Below are positions 43,635 through 53,005 of a stretch of 64,000 nt of DNA, piece by piece (position 1 is the first letter of the stretch; each line of letters begins with the position of its first letter). The stretch spans positions 2,991,418 through 3,055,417 of the forward strand of contig JBBCGL010000001.1 of assembly GCA_037200385.1 (NCBI GenBank), in the 5' to 3' direction. A program made the translations under genes and the position numbers. The notes below the pieces were generated by a model, which was not told where the DNA came from, did not search any database, and saw only the letters and a list, made by a program, of their open reading frames with translations. This stretch comes from Rhizomicrobium sp. (GTDB lineage Bacteria; Pseudomonadota; Alphaproteobacteria; Micropepsales; Micropepsaceae).

Positions 43635-44366
43635 TCAAATCCGCCGCTCATCCGGACGCGGCCGGTGCTCGCCGCGCGCGATCGCTTCGGCCATCTCCTT
43701 GCGCCATTGCGCCGTCAGCCGCGTCCGCGCCGTGGGATAGCGTTCCGCAAGAAAGTCGGCGGCGCGCACGCGGTCGGTGCGGAAGCTTCGGAACGCCTTG
43801 CGCAGCTCGCACCATGCCACGACGACGCGCACCGTATCCCAATAAGACACCGCGATCGGCCAGATGACGCGCTCGCTGGCGCGGCCCTGCTCATCGGCAT
43901 AGGCGAGCGCGATCTTGGTCTGGGCATGGATCGCGGCGCGCACCCGCGCCATGTCCACCGCATCGACCGCGATGCGCCGCCAGTTCGGCGAGACCAGCGT
44001 CGAGTCCAGCGCCAGCGGCTTCAGATGCGCCGGCACCACCGCGCCGATCTTGGCGACGAGGTCGCGCGCCGCGCGCGTCAGGGATTCGTCGCCGCGCCCC
44101 ATCACCCATTGCGCCCCGAGCATCGCCGCCTCGATCTCGTCCGCGGTCAGCATCAGCGGCGGCATGTCGAAGCCGTCTTCGAGGATATAGCCGATTCCGG
44201 CCTCGCCGCGGATCGGCACGCGCTCGGCCAGCAATTGCGAGATGTCGCGATAGACCGTGCGCAGCGAGGTCTCGAGCTCGCTCGCGATGTCGCCCGCCGT
44301 GATCGGCCGCCGCCTGGAGCGGCGCAGGATCTGGATGATCTGGAACAGGCGCTCGGCCCGCCTCAT
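43635..44366 (-). CDS. YafY-type HTH/WYL transcriptional regulator
   Basis: The 243-residue protein has an N-terminal helix-turn-helix (RRAERLFQIIQILRRSRRRP, then SLRTVYRDISQLLAERVPI), a GYILEDGFDMPPLMLTADE linker and a WYL-like domain (VIWPIAVSYWDTVRVVVAWC, RSFRTDRV). WYL domains sense nucleic-acid or nucleotide ligands. It follows the thioesterase gene by 10 bp and may bind the TGACA/TGTCA palindrome at 44833-44858. Confidence 0.9.
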   Translation of the reverse strand: MRRAERLFQIIQILRRSRRRPITAGDIASELETSLRTVYRDISQLLAERVPIRGEAGIGYILEDGFDMPPLMLTADEIEAAMLGAQWVMGRGDESLTRAARDLVAKIGAVVPAHLKPLALDSTLVSPNWRRIAVDAVDMARVRAAIHAQTKIALAYADEQGRASERVIWPIAVSYWDTVRVVVAWCELRKAFRSFRTDRVRAADFLAERYPTARTRLTAQWRKEMAEAIARGEHRPRPDERRI

Positions 44367-44376
44367 GGCCGCTTCC

Positions 44377-44796
44377 TCATGCCGCGAGCTTCTCGATCGG
44401 CATCAGCCGCGCGCTCGACGTCGCGGTGGCGACGAGCCGGCCGTCGGCGTCGCTGAGCCGCGCCTCGATGAAGGCGACCGTCTTGCCGAGCTGCAGCACC
44501 AGGCCCTCGCCGGTGAAGCGGCCGGGCCGCGCCGCGCGGAGGAACTGCACCTGCATCCCGATGGTCACGACATAGGCGCGGCCCGCGCTGGCGACCAGCA
44601 CCGCCGGCCCCATCGTGTCGTCGAGCATCGCCGAGACGAAACCGCCCTGCACGAAGCCAGAGCCGTTGCAGAATTCGGCGCGTGCCTCGAAGCCCACCTG
44701 CACCCGGCCCTTGGCGGCATCCGCGTCGATCAGATGCCAGCCGAGCAGCGCGGCGCAAGGCGGCATGGCAAAGCGGTCGAACACGGAAAGGGGCAT
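44377..44796 (-). CDS. PaaI-type hot-dog thioesterase
   Basis: The 139-residue protein has the hot-dog pattern FCNGSGFVQGGFVSAMLDDT, in which the G(F/V)-x-GG-x3-x2-D segment holds the catalytic Asp, followed by VTIGMQVQFLRAARPGRFTG. It should hydrolyse acyl-CoA thioesters. It is the first gene of a two-gene operon with the WYL regulator and diverges from a GST-type gene. Confidence 0.87.
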   Translation of the reverse strand: MPLSVFDRFAMPPCAALLGWHLIDADAAKGRVQVGFEARAEFCNGSGFVQGGFVSAMLDDTMGPAVLVASAGRAYVVTIGMQVQFLRAARPGRFTGEGLVLQLGKTVAFIEARLSDADGRLVATATSSARLMPIEKLAA

Positions 44797-44832
44797 GGCA
44801 GTCCTCCATCTGGCCGCCGATCCTGCTGCCAG

Positions 44833-44858
44833 ACTGCTGACAGCATGTTGTCAGCAGT
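44833..44858. promoter_or_regulatory. Perfect 10-bp inverted repeat in a divergent promoter
   Basis: ACTGCTGACA-GCATGT-TGTCAGCAGT lies between the divergent thioesterase/WYL and GST-type genes. It is a strong candidate operator for control of both sides, with the WYL regulator the obvious candidate protein. Confidence 0.55.
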
Positions 44859-44899
44859 GGGCCCTTAAGAGAAGCGCCGATTTCGACGCGGGATTTTCC

Positions 44900-45601
44900 A
44901 TGCTCATCCTGTTCTCCTTCGGCCCGGCTTTCGGCCTGCCCGACCCCAGCCCGTTCGTGATGAAGACCGAGGTCCAGCTCCAGATGAGTGGCCTGCCCTA
45001 TGTCCGCGAGCGGGCCGCGCCACCCGCCGCACCCAAGGGCAAGGTGCCGTTCATCGAGGACCGCGGCTTCCGGATCGGCGATTCGACCTTCATCCGCGCC
45101 CATCTGGAGGAGGTCCATGGCGTCGATCTCGACGCCCATCTGACGGCGGAGCAGAAGGCGCTCGCCTGGGCGGTGGAGCGCATGCTCGAGGATCACCTCT
45201 ACTTCGCGCTGCTGCACGCCCGCTGGATCGACGACGGCAATTTCGCCAAGGGCCCGGCGCTCTTCTTCGAAGGCGCGCCAGACGGCGTGCGCGAGGCGGC
45301 GCGCCAGCGGACGCGGGACTACCTGCAGGGCCAGGGCCTCGGCCGGCACTCGCCCGCCGAGATTGCGCAGCTCGCGGCGAAGGACATCGCGAGCCTCGCC
45401 GCGATCCTGGGCGACAAGCCCTATCTCATCGGCGAAGCGCCCTGCGGCGCCGACGCCACGGCCTTCGCGATGCTGGCGGGCGTGCTGACGCCGCATTTCG
45501 ACACGCCGCTGCGCGCGACCGCGCTGGACCATCCCAACCTCGTCGCCTATCGCGACCGAATGATGGCGCGCTTCTATCCGGCGTTCGCGGGCGCGGCTTA
45601 G
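44900..45601 (+). CDS. Glutathione S-transferase-like (metaxin/FAXC-type) protein
   Basis: The 233-residue protein starts with LILFSFGPAFGLPDPSPFVM, a thioredoxin-like strand and helix, followed by KGKVPFIEDRGFRIGDSTFI and a helical C-terminal domain (GEAPCGADATAFAMLAGVLT). The arrangement is like the failed-axon/metaxin GST group, often linked to small-molecule catabolism in bacteria. Substrate unknown. Divergent from the thioesterase gene across a palindromic operator. Confidence 0.82.
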   Translation: MLILFSFGPAFGLPDPSPFVMKTEVQLQMSGLPYVRERAAPPAAPKGKVPFIEDRGFRIGDSTFIRAHLEEVHGVDLDAHLTAEQKALAWAVERMLEDHLYFALLHARWIDDGNFAKGPALFFEGAPDGVREAARQRTRDYLQGQGLGRHSPAEIAQLAAKDIASLAAILGDKPYLIGEAPCGADATAFAMLAGVLTPHFDTPLRATALDHPNLVAYRDRMMARFYPAFAGAA

Positions 45602-45628
45602 GGCAGTCTTGGCTTGAGAAAACCTGTC

Positions 45629-45713
45629 CGTCATTGCCCGGCTCGTCCGGGCAATCCATCTCTCGGCACAGAAGACAAAATGGATCGCCCGCATGAAGCG
45701 GGCGACGACGGAC
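45629..45713. repeat. REP-type double hairpin
   Basis: CCGTCATTGCCCGG...CCGGGCAAT and ATCGCCCGC...GCGGGCGA form two adjacent hairpins inside the outer pair CCGTC/GACGG. Similar GCCCGC hairpins occur at 55158-55177 and inside the MITE. It fills the gap between the GST-type gene and the UPF0114 gene. Confidence 0.55.
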
Positions 45714-45743
45714 CTAAATGGGTCAACTCACATCAGATCGGCC

Positions 45744-46304
45744 TTACCCTTCGCCCGGCGGCAGACGGGCCGGCAGGTCCTTGTCCGTCAGCGAGGCAAG
45801 CCAGTCCATCAGCGCGAACAGCACGCCCGAGACGATGAAGGTCAGGTGCAGGATCACCATCCAGCGCAGCCGCGCCTCGTCCACCGGCTGGATGCTCTCC
45901 TGCACCGTCATGAAGGCGCGCAGCAGCGAGATCGCCGAGATCGCGACGATCGAGCCGATCAGCTTCATCTTGAGGCCGGAGAAATCCAGCGTGCCCATCC
46001 AGTCCGGCCGGTCCTCGCTGCCGCCGGTGTCGATTTTGGAGACGAAGTTCTCATAGCCCGAGAACACCACGATCAGCACGAGGTTGAGCGCCAGCGACAG
46101 GTCGATCAGCGACAGCACCGAAAGGATGACCTCCTCCGGCGTCAGGTGCAGCAAATTGGGCAGCGCCGTGAACAGTTCGCGCCCGAAGGCGAAGAGCAGC
46201 ATGACCAGCGACACGACCAGCCCGAGATAGATCGGCGCGAGCAGCCAGCGCGAATTGAAAAGCAGCGATTCGAGCGCCTTCTCGACGGCATTGCGCGTAT
46301 GCAT
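45744..46304 (-). CDS. UPF0114 (YqhA) family membrane protein
   Basis: The 186-residue protein has four membrane helices and the family pattern: FNSRWLLAPIYLGLVVSLVM, IDLSLALNLVLIVVFSGYEN, then the conserved LKMKLIGSIVAISAISLLRA. Its molecular role is unknown. It is monocistronic, bounded by a REP hairpin downstream and an AT-rich gap upstream. Confidence 0.92.
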   Translation of the reverse strand: MHTRNAVEKALESLLFNSRWLLAPIYLGLVVSLVMLLFAFGRELFTALPNLLHLTPEEVILSVLSLIDLSLALNLVLIVVFSGYENFVSKIDTGGSEDRPDWMGTLDFSGLKMKLIGSIVAISAISLLRAFMTVQESIQPVDEARLRWMVILHLTFIVSGVLFALMDWLASLTDKDLPARLPPGEG

Positions 46305-46641
46305 GGTGCTGGTCTTTCCCGACAGGCGTTCGAACGGCGCCGACTATGCTTGCGCGGCATGCCGGCGGCAACCGCTTCATCGCAGCGGCGGCGATTCCCG
46401 CCCGGCCCCGCAAATCGGCTTCGAAGGCGGCGCCGGCTTCGTTTGTCCACACTCTTTTCCGGAGGCCGCGCCCGAAGTTTTATTTCGTTTTCTTTGGACC
46501 TGTTTGATTACATTCGGTTTTCAAGTCGATCTACGCTTCGGGGAAAAAACAAATCGTCTGTGAATAAGAACAGCGCGCATGTATCCCGCGTCATCCATTG
46601 ACGAATACCGTCGTGTCCTAGTCATGGAGGGGGCGTGTATC

Positions 46642-47013
46642 GTGAAATTCAAAGCCAAGGCGGGCCAGCCCGTCATTCTGAAGCCACAGATAAGCAATAT
46701 CACCCCGGGCGTTAAGGCGAATTTCGATCTTTACGCGATCGCAAACGACGGCTCGGCAACAGCAATCGCAAAGCAGGAAAACGGCACATTCGCCGTGCCG
46801 GGCGGGCCCGCGGCGACGATGACGACTTTGCGGCTCGATACGACGCCCGCATTCAACGGCGCGACGAGCGCGGATGTCACCGTCCCCGCGACCCAGGGAG
46901 GCGCCGCCCTCCAAAACAGCGAGCAGGCGCCGGGCCATTCCAACGATTGGCTCAGCTCGGTCACGAAAGAAGGCGTGACCGACGCCGAGCACATCAAAAT
47001 CTCCTTCAACTGA
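46642..47013 (+). CDS. Small beta-rich protein of unknown function
   Basis: The product has 123 residues from GTG 46642, preceded by GGAGGGGG at 8 bp; ATG 46579 and 46624 are alternatives without a good ribosome site. It lacks a signal peptide. The sequence (VKFKAKAGQPVILKPQISNI, later NDWLSSVTKEGVTDAEHIKI) looks like a compact all-beta domain. It is 19 bp upstream of a large exported protein, with which it likely forms an operon. The 337-bp gap before it is AT-rich at 46470-46620 but shows no sure promoter. Confidence 0.6.
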   Translation: MKFKAKAGQPVILKPQISNITPGVKANFDLYAIANDGSATAIAKQENGTFAVPGGPAATMTTLRLDTTPAFNGATSADVTVPATQGGAALQNSEQAPGHSNDWLSSVTKEGVTDAEHIKISFN

Positions 47014-47032
47014 TATCCGTGCGAGGTCCAAA

Positions 47033-48589
47033 ATGACGATTCTGCGATCGCGCGCGCATCTGCGCGCGCTCACCGTGCTGCTGTGCGCGGCACCCTTTTC
47101 CGCCGCCCTGGCGGACGCGCCCAGTCCGGCCGCACCCCTGCAGATCATCCAGCAGGCTGCGACCAACAAGAACCTGTTCACCTTCGACTATGGCATCCCG
47201 ACTTCTCCGGCACTGGCGCTGGTCGGAACGACGAACGCCATATCGTCGCCCTCCGCCGCCCTGAAGCCCTTCGTCTTTTCGGTTCCGGCGAGCTGGGGCG
47301 GCTCGAAGGATTCGCAGGCCTTCTCCTTCGATTTTTCCGCGATGTGGGGGCTGGAGCAATTGGGCTCGGCCCAGACCGACACGTATCAACAATACATCGA
47401 CGGCCATTTCTGGGAGCAGTTGCCGTATCGCACGCGCCTCCAAGGTGCGCTGTTCATGGGTGACGACGGCGGCGGCAGCCCGGCCAAGGCGAAGGCGTCG
47501 CGCCTGGCCTTCGGCTTCAGCGCGTCGCTCTTCGGACAAAGCGATCCGCTCACGGCGACGGACGCGAAGGGCGGCTATGTCTGGAGCGATTGCGTCGACG
47601 GGGTCTTCGACGGCACGGCGATGAATCAATACAAGGTCGCGTTCAACGGCGACAACGACGTCATGGCCTACAACTTCTTTTCCCGCACCTCCGACCGCGT
47701 CGAAAACGCCACCGACAACCCCGGCGTCGCGGCGGCCGTGGCGGACGGCTATGCCGCGCTCGACGACTGCCTGAAGCCGGGCCAGGTCTGTGCGCGATTC
47801 GATGCCGACAAGGCGATACAGAAGGCCGTCGACGCCAAGGACCTGCCGGGCGCCTTGCAAGCCATGCGGGCCCTCGACCCGAAAGTCCGGGCCGCGATCG
47901 ACACGTCGGCCGAGACCCTGTCGAAGAAGTTCGGCATCGCCACCGCGCTCGATGCCTGCGTGACGAAGGCGAACGCGGCCGCGCGTCTGGGCGCGGATCT
48001 CGATATCGGCGGCGGCGTGGTGTGGTCCGGGACGCCCGGCAAGGTCGAGAACTTCACCGATACCAGCGGCGTGATCTGGATCTCCGGGCGGCTTCCGATC
48101 GGGGTCTTCGATCCCGGCGTCACCAGCGCCAAGAATCTGGGTTCCGACACGACGAGCCTCATGCTCGGCGGCGCCTTGCGGGCGGGCTTCGCCGAGGACG
48201 TGTCCACGGGCGTGACGGCGACGCCGCTCTTCAAGGCCAACGTGTTCGACGCCTGGGTGGGAGTGGAGCGCTATTCCGCCAGCACGCGCTTCGCCGCCCA
48301 GATCGGCTATATGGACACCGAGGCCACGGACGCGGCGTTCAAGACCTTCTCCAAGTCCGGCACGCGCTGGCTGGTCTCGGCGTCCGTGCGCGCCGACAAG
48401 CTGTTCGGCGGCCTGCTGAACGGCACCTTCTTCGCCAACGGCACGTCGGATCCGCCGCAGAACGGGGTCTGGGTCAACGCCACCTACGGCGCCTCGGGCG
48501 GCACCGTGACCACGCTGGACGACAAGACCATCATGCTGTCGCTGAGCTACTCGCCCAGCGATCCCTACAAATTGTTCGGCGACGATTAG
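47033..48589 (+). CDS. Large exported, probably outer-membrane protein of unknown function
   Basis: The 518-residue protein has a signal peptide (cleavage near AALADAPS). The first and last thirds are rich in barrel-like strands (FVFSVPASWGGSKDSQAFSF, WLVSASVRADKLFGGLLNGT), with a helical, Cys-containing middle (about 240-320). It ends SPSDPYKLFGDD, not a classic barrel terminus. Family not recognised. It follows the small gene at 46642 and converges on the radical SAM gene across a stem-loop. Confidence 0.68.
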   Translation: MTILRSRAHLRALTVLLCAAPFSAALADAPSPAAPLQIIQQAATNKNLFTFDYGIPTSPALALVGTTNAISSPSAALKPFVFSVPASWGGSKDSQAFSFDFSAMWGLEQLGSAQTDTYQQYIDGHFWEQLPYRTRLQGALFMGDDGGGSPAKAKASRLAFGFSASLFGQSDPLTATDAKGGYVWSDCVDGVFDGTAMNQYKVAFNGDNDVMAYNFFSRTSDRVENATDNPGVAAAVADGYAALDDCLKPGQVCARFDADKAIQKAVDAKDLPGALQAMRALDPKVRAAIDTSAETLSKKFGIATALDACVTKANAAARLGADLDIGGGVVWSGTPGKVENFTDTSGVIWISGRLPIGVFDPGVTSAKNLGSDTTSLMLGGALRAGFAEDVSTGVTATPLFKANVFDAWVGVERYSASTRFAAQIGYMDTEATDAAFKTFSKSGTRWLVSASVRADKLFGGLLNGTFFANGTSDPPQNGVWVNATYGASGGTVTTLDDKTIMLSLSYSPSDPYKLFGDD

Positions 48590-48593
48590 CAGG

Positions 48594-48615
48594 CCGCTGG
48601 AGACGTCTCCGGCGG
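48594..48615. terminator. Stem-loop between convergent genes
   Basis: CCGCTGGAGA and TCTCCGGCGG pair around CG with a one-base bulge. It fills the 28-bp space between the ends of the 47033 gene and the radical SAM gene. There is no T-run. Confidence 0.4.
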
Positions 48616-48617
48616 GA

Positions 48618-50420
48618 CTAGGCTGTGGCCGCGGCAACGGCCGCAACCGTCTCGCGCGACGCTTCACGCACGACGAGGCTGAGCAGCAGGCCTTCATGTG
48701 CGACGACGAAGCGGCGCGCGATGAGTTCGTCCGCATGGGCGGCCGCGGCGCGGGACAGCTCGCCCGGCCGCCGCGGCCGTTCGAAGAAGGCGAGCGCTTC
48801 GTCGGCATCGTCCGAAAGCGGGATGATCGCCGGCAAGGTCAGGCCGCGCGTGTCCGCGACCATCGGCTTGCCGCCCTTGGTCCGGACCAGCTGCAGCCTG
48901 GGCTTGCGCCCGTCCCGCCACGACGCTTGCCAGCGCTTCACCGCGTCCGCGAACGCGGCGCGCAGCACCGCATCGTCGAGGAACGGCGTCGTATAACGCC
49001 CCCAGAAGTGGTAGGCGATGTCGTCGAGCGGCGCGTCCGGCGGATAAAGACCGTAATAGCTCTCGAACGGCTCCATCGCGGAAATGCCGAAGCTCGGCCC
49101 GTCGCTGTGATAGGGGCTGAAGCGATCGAGCATGATGCGCGAAAAGCCGTCCGGCGGGCACAGATGGACGAGCGCCGGCAGCAACGCGAGGACCTCGCGA
49201 TAGTGCTCGACCTGCTCGCCGGGGAAGCCATAAATCAGGTTCCAGCCGACCCGCACGCCATGGGTCTCGCACAGCCGCAGCAGATTGATGTTCTGATGCG
49301 CCGAAACGCCCTTGCGCATCAGCTTGAGCACGGGGGTCGAGAGCGACTCGATCCCCGGCTGGATCGAGACGATTCCGGCGCGCCGCATCGCGACGATCTG
49401 CGCTTCCTTGAGGTTCGCCTTGACCTCGTAGAACAGGTCCGGCCGGCTTGTCTTGGCGGCGAGACGCGGCAGGACGGCGTCGAAAAAGCTGGTCGGCATG
49501 ATGTTGTCGACCGTGCGGATCAGCCGTCCGGGCCAGGTCTCCGCGACCTGGGCGATCTCGGCGAGGACGCGGTCGGCGGTCTTTTCGCGGAAGGCCATGC
49601 CGCGGGCATTGAGGCCGCAGAACGTGCAGTGGTGCTTGGCGCCCCACCAGCAGCCGCGCGAGGATTCGTAATCGGCGAAGTGCGGCAGGGACGCCGGCAG
49701 CCGGCCGGCGGCCTGGAAGCCGCGCAACGCCGCCGCGAAATCGGTTTCGTCCGCGGCCGGCACCGTCGCCATGTCGGCGACGGGCTCGCAGGGCACGATG
49801 CGCGACGGCGGCCGTATCCCGCGGCGCAGGTAGTCCTCGCAGAACGCCGGAAAGACGATATCGCCTTCGCCGTCGAAGAAATAGTCGATGCAGTCGAACA
49901 CGCGGGCCAATCCCGTCGCCATCACGCCCGCGACATTGGCGCCACCGAGCACGATCAGCGCCTCGGGAAGCACCGCGCGCACGCGGCGCGCGATCGCGAA
50001 AGCGCCCATGCTCTGCTGGAAGGTGCTGGTGAGCGCGACGATGCGCGGATTGTGCGCCGCGATCGCGGCGGCGACCTCGTCCAGGTGCCCGGCGATCGAC
50101 GGCTGCATGAGGTCGATGAGCTCGCGCGAACGCGGCGGCTGGCCGAACTCCGGAATGTCCGACAGCGTCTCGGGCGCATAGGCGAAGGGCTTGAAGACGT
50201 ATTCGCCGGTCTGCTTCGTGGGCAGGACCGCGCAGACCTCCTCATAGAGGTCGTAACCCGCGCGCACGGCGAGCAGGAGGTTGGCGAAGACCGAGCCGAC
50301 CGTGAACCCCCGGGACCGGCAGGCGGCCGTGAGCACCGCGGCACCCAGCGGCGAGTGCTGCACCGACGCGAAAGCCGGTACGACAAAGCAGATGTCGGTC
50401 TGTCGAACGGTCGCGTGCAT
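48618..50420 (-). CDS. B12-binding radical SAM enzyme, RiPP C-methyltransferase type
   Basis: The 600-residue protein has an N-terminal cobalamin-binding-like Rossmann region (about 5-190, with [10 protein letters not shown]) and a radical SAM domain with Cys257, Cys265 and Cys268 in [17 protein letters not shown]. That C-x7-C-x2-C loop with CWWG and CGLN is the hallmark of the RiPP-maturation radical SAM group (TIGR03975). Such enzymes use SAM and B12 to methylate unreactive carbons in precursor peptides. No precursor, leader-binding or transport gene was found nearby. ATG 50420 is preceded by GAGGG. Confidence 0.88.
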   Translation of the reverse strand: MHATVRQTDICFVVPAFASVQHSPLGAAVLTAACRSRGFTVGSVFANLLLAVRAGYDLYEEVCAVLPTKQTGEYVFKPFAYAPETLSDIPEFGQPPRSRELIDLMQPSIAGHLDEVAAAIAAHNPRIVALTSTFQQSMGAFAIARRVRAVLPEALIVLGGANVAGVMATGLARVFDCIDYFFDGEGDIVFPAFCEDYLRRGIRPPSRIVPCEPVADMATVPAADETDFAAALRGFQAAGRLPASLPHFADYESSRGCWWGAKHHCTFCGLNARGMAFREKTADRVLAEIAQVAETWPGRLIRTVDNIMPTSFFDAVLPRLAAKTSRPDLFYEVKANLKEAQIVAMRRAGIVSIQPGIESLSTPVLKLMRKGVSAHQNINLLRLCETHGVRVGWNLIYGFPGEQVEHYREVLALLPALVHLCPPDGFSRIMLDRFSPYHSDGPSFGISAMEPFESYYGLYPPDAPLDDIAYHFWGRYTTPFLDDAVLRAAFADAVKRWQASWRDGRKPRLQLVRTKGGKPMVADTRGLTLPAIIPLSDDADEALAFFERPRRPGELSRAAAAHADELIARRFVVAHEGLLLSLVVREASRETVAAVAAATA

Positions 50421-50532
50421 GCGGGATTCCCTCTGCGCCAGCTTAGCGTGGAACGCGCCCCCCTGCATCTTTCTGTCAGCAGGCGACGGCGGCCGGGCTG
50501 CAAAGGCGTCCGTGAACGCCTATATTGGCCCC

Positions 50533-53004
50533 ATGGCGCACAATAACGGCATGGTTCCCCGCAAATCGAGCGGCAAGGGCTCGCGTTCCAAGGGGATGGA
50601 AGAGGCGGCGGCCAAGTTCCGCGCCGCAGTCGCAGCGGTTCCACTGGCGCCGGCCGGCGATGCCTATGATCCGGCGCCGCCCCCCGTCGGCGGAGCCGAC
50701 ACGCAGGCAACCGCGATCGTCGCGGACCAGGCCGCCGTCTTCGTGCCGCATCGCCCCACCCGCCCGGAAAAATCCGAGGGCGGCAAGCGCTTCAAGCTGG
50801 TCTCCGAATACCAGCCGGCCGGCGACCAGCCGACCGCGATCAAGGACCTCGTCGAAGGGTTGAACAATCCGGACGTCGTCAACCATGGCGTGATCGGCGA
50901 GCGCGACCAGGTGCTGCTCGGCGTCACCGGCTCGGGCAAGACCTATACGATGGCCCAGGTGATCGAGCGTACCCAGCGCCCCGCCCTGATCCTCGCCCCC
51001 AACAAGACGCTGGCGGCGCAGCTCTACAGCGAGTTCAAGAGCTTCTTCCCGGAGAACGCGGTCGAGTATTTCGTCTCGTATTACGACTACTACCAGCCCG
51101 AAGCCTATATCCCGCGCACCGACACCTATATCGAGAAGGATTCCTCGATCAACGAGGAGATCGACCGCATGCGCCATTCGGCGACGCGCGCGATCCTGGA
51201 GCGCGACGACGTGATCATCGTCGCCTCGGTCTCCTGCATCTACGGCATCGGCGCGGTCGAGACCTATAGCGGCACCGCGGTCACCATCACCAAGGGCAGG
51301 AAGCTCGACCGGATGGAGATGCAGCAGCAGCTCAGCGCGCTGCAATACCGCCGCAACGACAACAATTTCGTGCGCGGCGCCTTCCGCGTGCGCGGCGACA
51401 CGGTCGACATCTTCCCGGCGCATTACGAAGACCGCGCCTGGCGCGTCGAGCTGTTCGGCGACGAGGTCGACTCCATCACCGAGTTCGATCCCCTGACCGG
51501 GCGGCCCTATGGCGGGCTCGATACGATCAAGATCTACGCCAATTCGCACTACGTCACGCCGCGCCCGACGCTGCAGCAGGCGATCAAGGGCATCAAGGCG
51601 GAGCTGATCACGACGCTCGCGAACTTCCGCGCCAACGGCAAGCTGCTGGAAGCGCAACGCCTGGAGCAGCGCACGACCTTCGACATCGAGATGATCGAGG
51701 CGACCGGCAGCTGCGCCGGCATCGAGAACTATTCGCGCTGGCTGACGGGGCGCAAGCCCGGCGAGCCGCCGCCGACCCTGTTCGAATATCTCCCCGACCA
51801 GGCGCTGGTCTTCGCCGACGAGAGCCATGTGACGGTGCCGCAGATCGGCGCGATGTACAAAGGCGACTACCGCCGCAAATCGGTGCTCGCCGAATACGGC
51901 TTCCGCCTGCCCTCCTGCATCGACAACCGGCCGCTGAAATTCGAGGAGTGGGACGCGATGCGCCCCGCCACCGTCTATGTCAGCGCGACGCCCGGCCCGT
52001 GGGAGATGGAGCGCACCGGCGGCATCTTCACCGAGCAGGTGATCCGCCCGACGGGCTTGATCGATCCGCCCGTGGAAATACGCCCGGTCGAGCACCAGGT
52101 CGACGACCTGATTGCCGAATGCCGCGACAACGCGCGCAAGGGCTTCCGCGCTTTGGTCACCACGCTGACCAAGAAGATGGCGGAGGATCTCACCGAATAC
52201 ATGCACGAGCAGGGCATCCGCGTGCGCTACATGCACTCGGACGTCGAGACGCTGGAGCGCATCGAGATCATCCGCGACCTCCGGCTGGGCGCCTTCGACG
52301 TGCTGATCGGCATCAACTTGCTGCGCGAGGGCCTCGACATCCCCGAATGCGCCCTGGTCTGCATCCTCGATGCCGACAAGGAAGGCTTCCTGCGCAGCGA
52401 GACCAGCCTGATCCAGACCATCGGCCGCGCCGCGCGCAACGTGGACGGCAAGGTGATCCTCTATGCCGACCGCATCACGGGCTCGATGGAGCGCGCCATG
52501 GCCGAGACCGGCCGGCGCCGCGAGAAGCAGCGCGCCTACAACGCGGCGCACGGCATCACGCCCACCACGATCAAGCGCAACATCGCCGACATCATGGGCT
52601 CGATGTATGAGCGCGACCATGTCGTGGTCGACACGGGGATGAGCGAGGACGGCAAGGAATTCGTCGGCCACAACATCAAAGCCACCATCGCCGACATCGA
52701 AAAGCGGATGAAAGAGGCCGCCGCCGACCTGGAGTTCGAGGAGGCCGCTAGGCTGCGCGACGAGCTCAAACGCCTGACCGCGACGGAGCTGGCGATCAGC
52801 GACGACCCGTTCGCCCGGCAGAGCGAAGTGGACCGCGCGGTGGATGATGCGTTCCTGAAGGCGGTGCGCGATGGGTCCGGGAACGAAGACGGCGAGAGCG
52901 GTGGCCGCAGCGGCGGGCCGAAGCACCAGAAGACGAGCCGGAAGCGGATGCAGCGCGCGAGCCGGCCGGGCGTGCCGAAGACGTTTGGGAGTCGGAGTCG
53001 GTAG
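50533..53004 (+). CDS. uvrB: Excinuclease ABC subunit B
   Basis: The 823-residue protein is the damage-verifying helicase of nucleotide excision repair. It has an alphaproteobacterial N-terminal extension (to about residue 85), then the UvrB start [17 protein letters not shown], Walker A GVTGSGKT, the beta-hairpin [21 protein letters not shown] (Walker B), helicase motif QTIGRAARN and a UVR motif ([20 protein letters not shown]) that binds UvrC. The basic tail ends near the island. It converges on the reverse transcriptase with one base between stops. No LexA box was found upstream. Confidence 0.96.
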   Translation: MAHNNGMVPRKSSGKGSRSKGMEEAAAKFRAAVAAVPLAPAGDAYDPAPPPVGGADTQATAIVADQAAVFVPHRPTRPEKSEGGKRFKLVSEYQPAGDQPTAIKDLVEGLNNPDVVNHGVIGERDQVLLGVTGSGKTYTMAQVIERTQRPALILAPNKTLAAQLYSEFKSFFPENAVEYFVSYYDYYQPEAYIPRTDTYIEKDSSINEEIDRMRHSATRAILERDDVIIVASVSCIYGIGAVETYSGTAVTITKGRKLDRMEMQQQLSALQYRRNDNNFVRGAFRVRGDTVDIFPAHYEDRAWRVELFGDEVDSITEFDPLTGRPYGGLDTIKIYANSHYVTPRPTLQQAIKGIKAELITTLANFRANGKLLEAQRLEQRTTFDIEMIEATGSCAGIENYSRWLTGRKPGEPPPTLFEYLPDQALVFADESHVTVPQIGAMYKGDYRRKSVLAEYGFRLPSCIDNRPLKFEEWDAMRPATVYVSATPGPWEMERTGGIFTEQVIRPTGLIDPPVEIRPVEHQVDDLIAECRDNARKGFRALVTTLTKKMAEDLTEYMHEQGIRVRYMHSDVETLERIEIIRDLRLGAFDVLIGINLLREGLDIPECALVCILDADKEGFLRSETSLIQTIGRAARNVDGKVILYADRITGSMERAMAETGRRREKQRAYNAAHGITPTTIKRNIADIMGSMYERDHVVVDTGMSEDGKEFVGHNIKATIADIEKRMKEAAADLEFEEAARLRDELKRLTATELAISDDPFARQSEVDRAVDDAFLKAVRDGSGNEDGESGGRSGGPKHQKTSRKRMQRASRPGVPKTFGSRSR

Positions 53005-53005
53005 G

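Noticed and set aside
50421-50532. LexA box upstream of uvrB
   Set aside because: GAAC motifs are present near 50451 and 50514 but not with the seven-base spacing needed.
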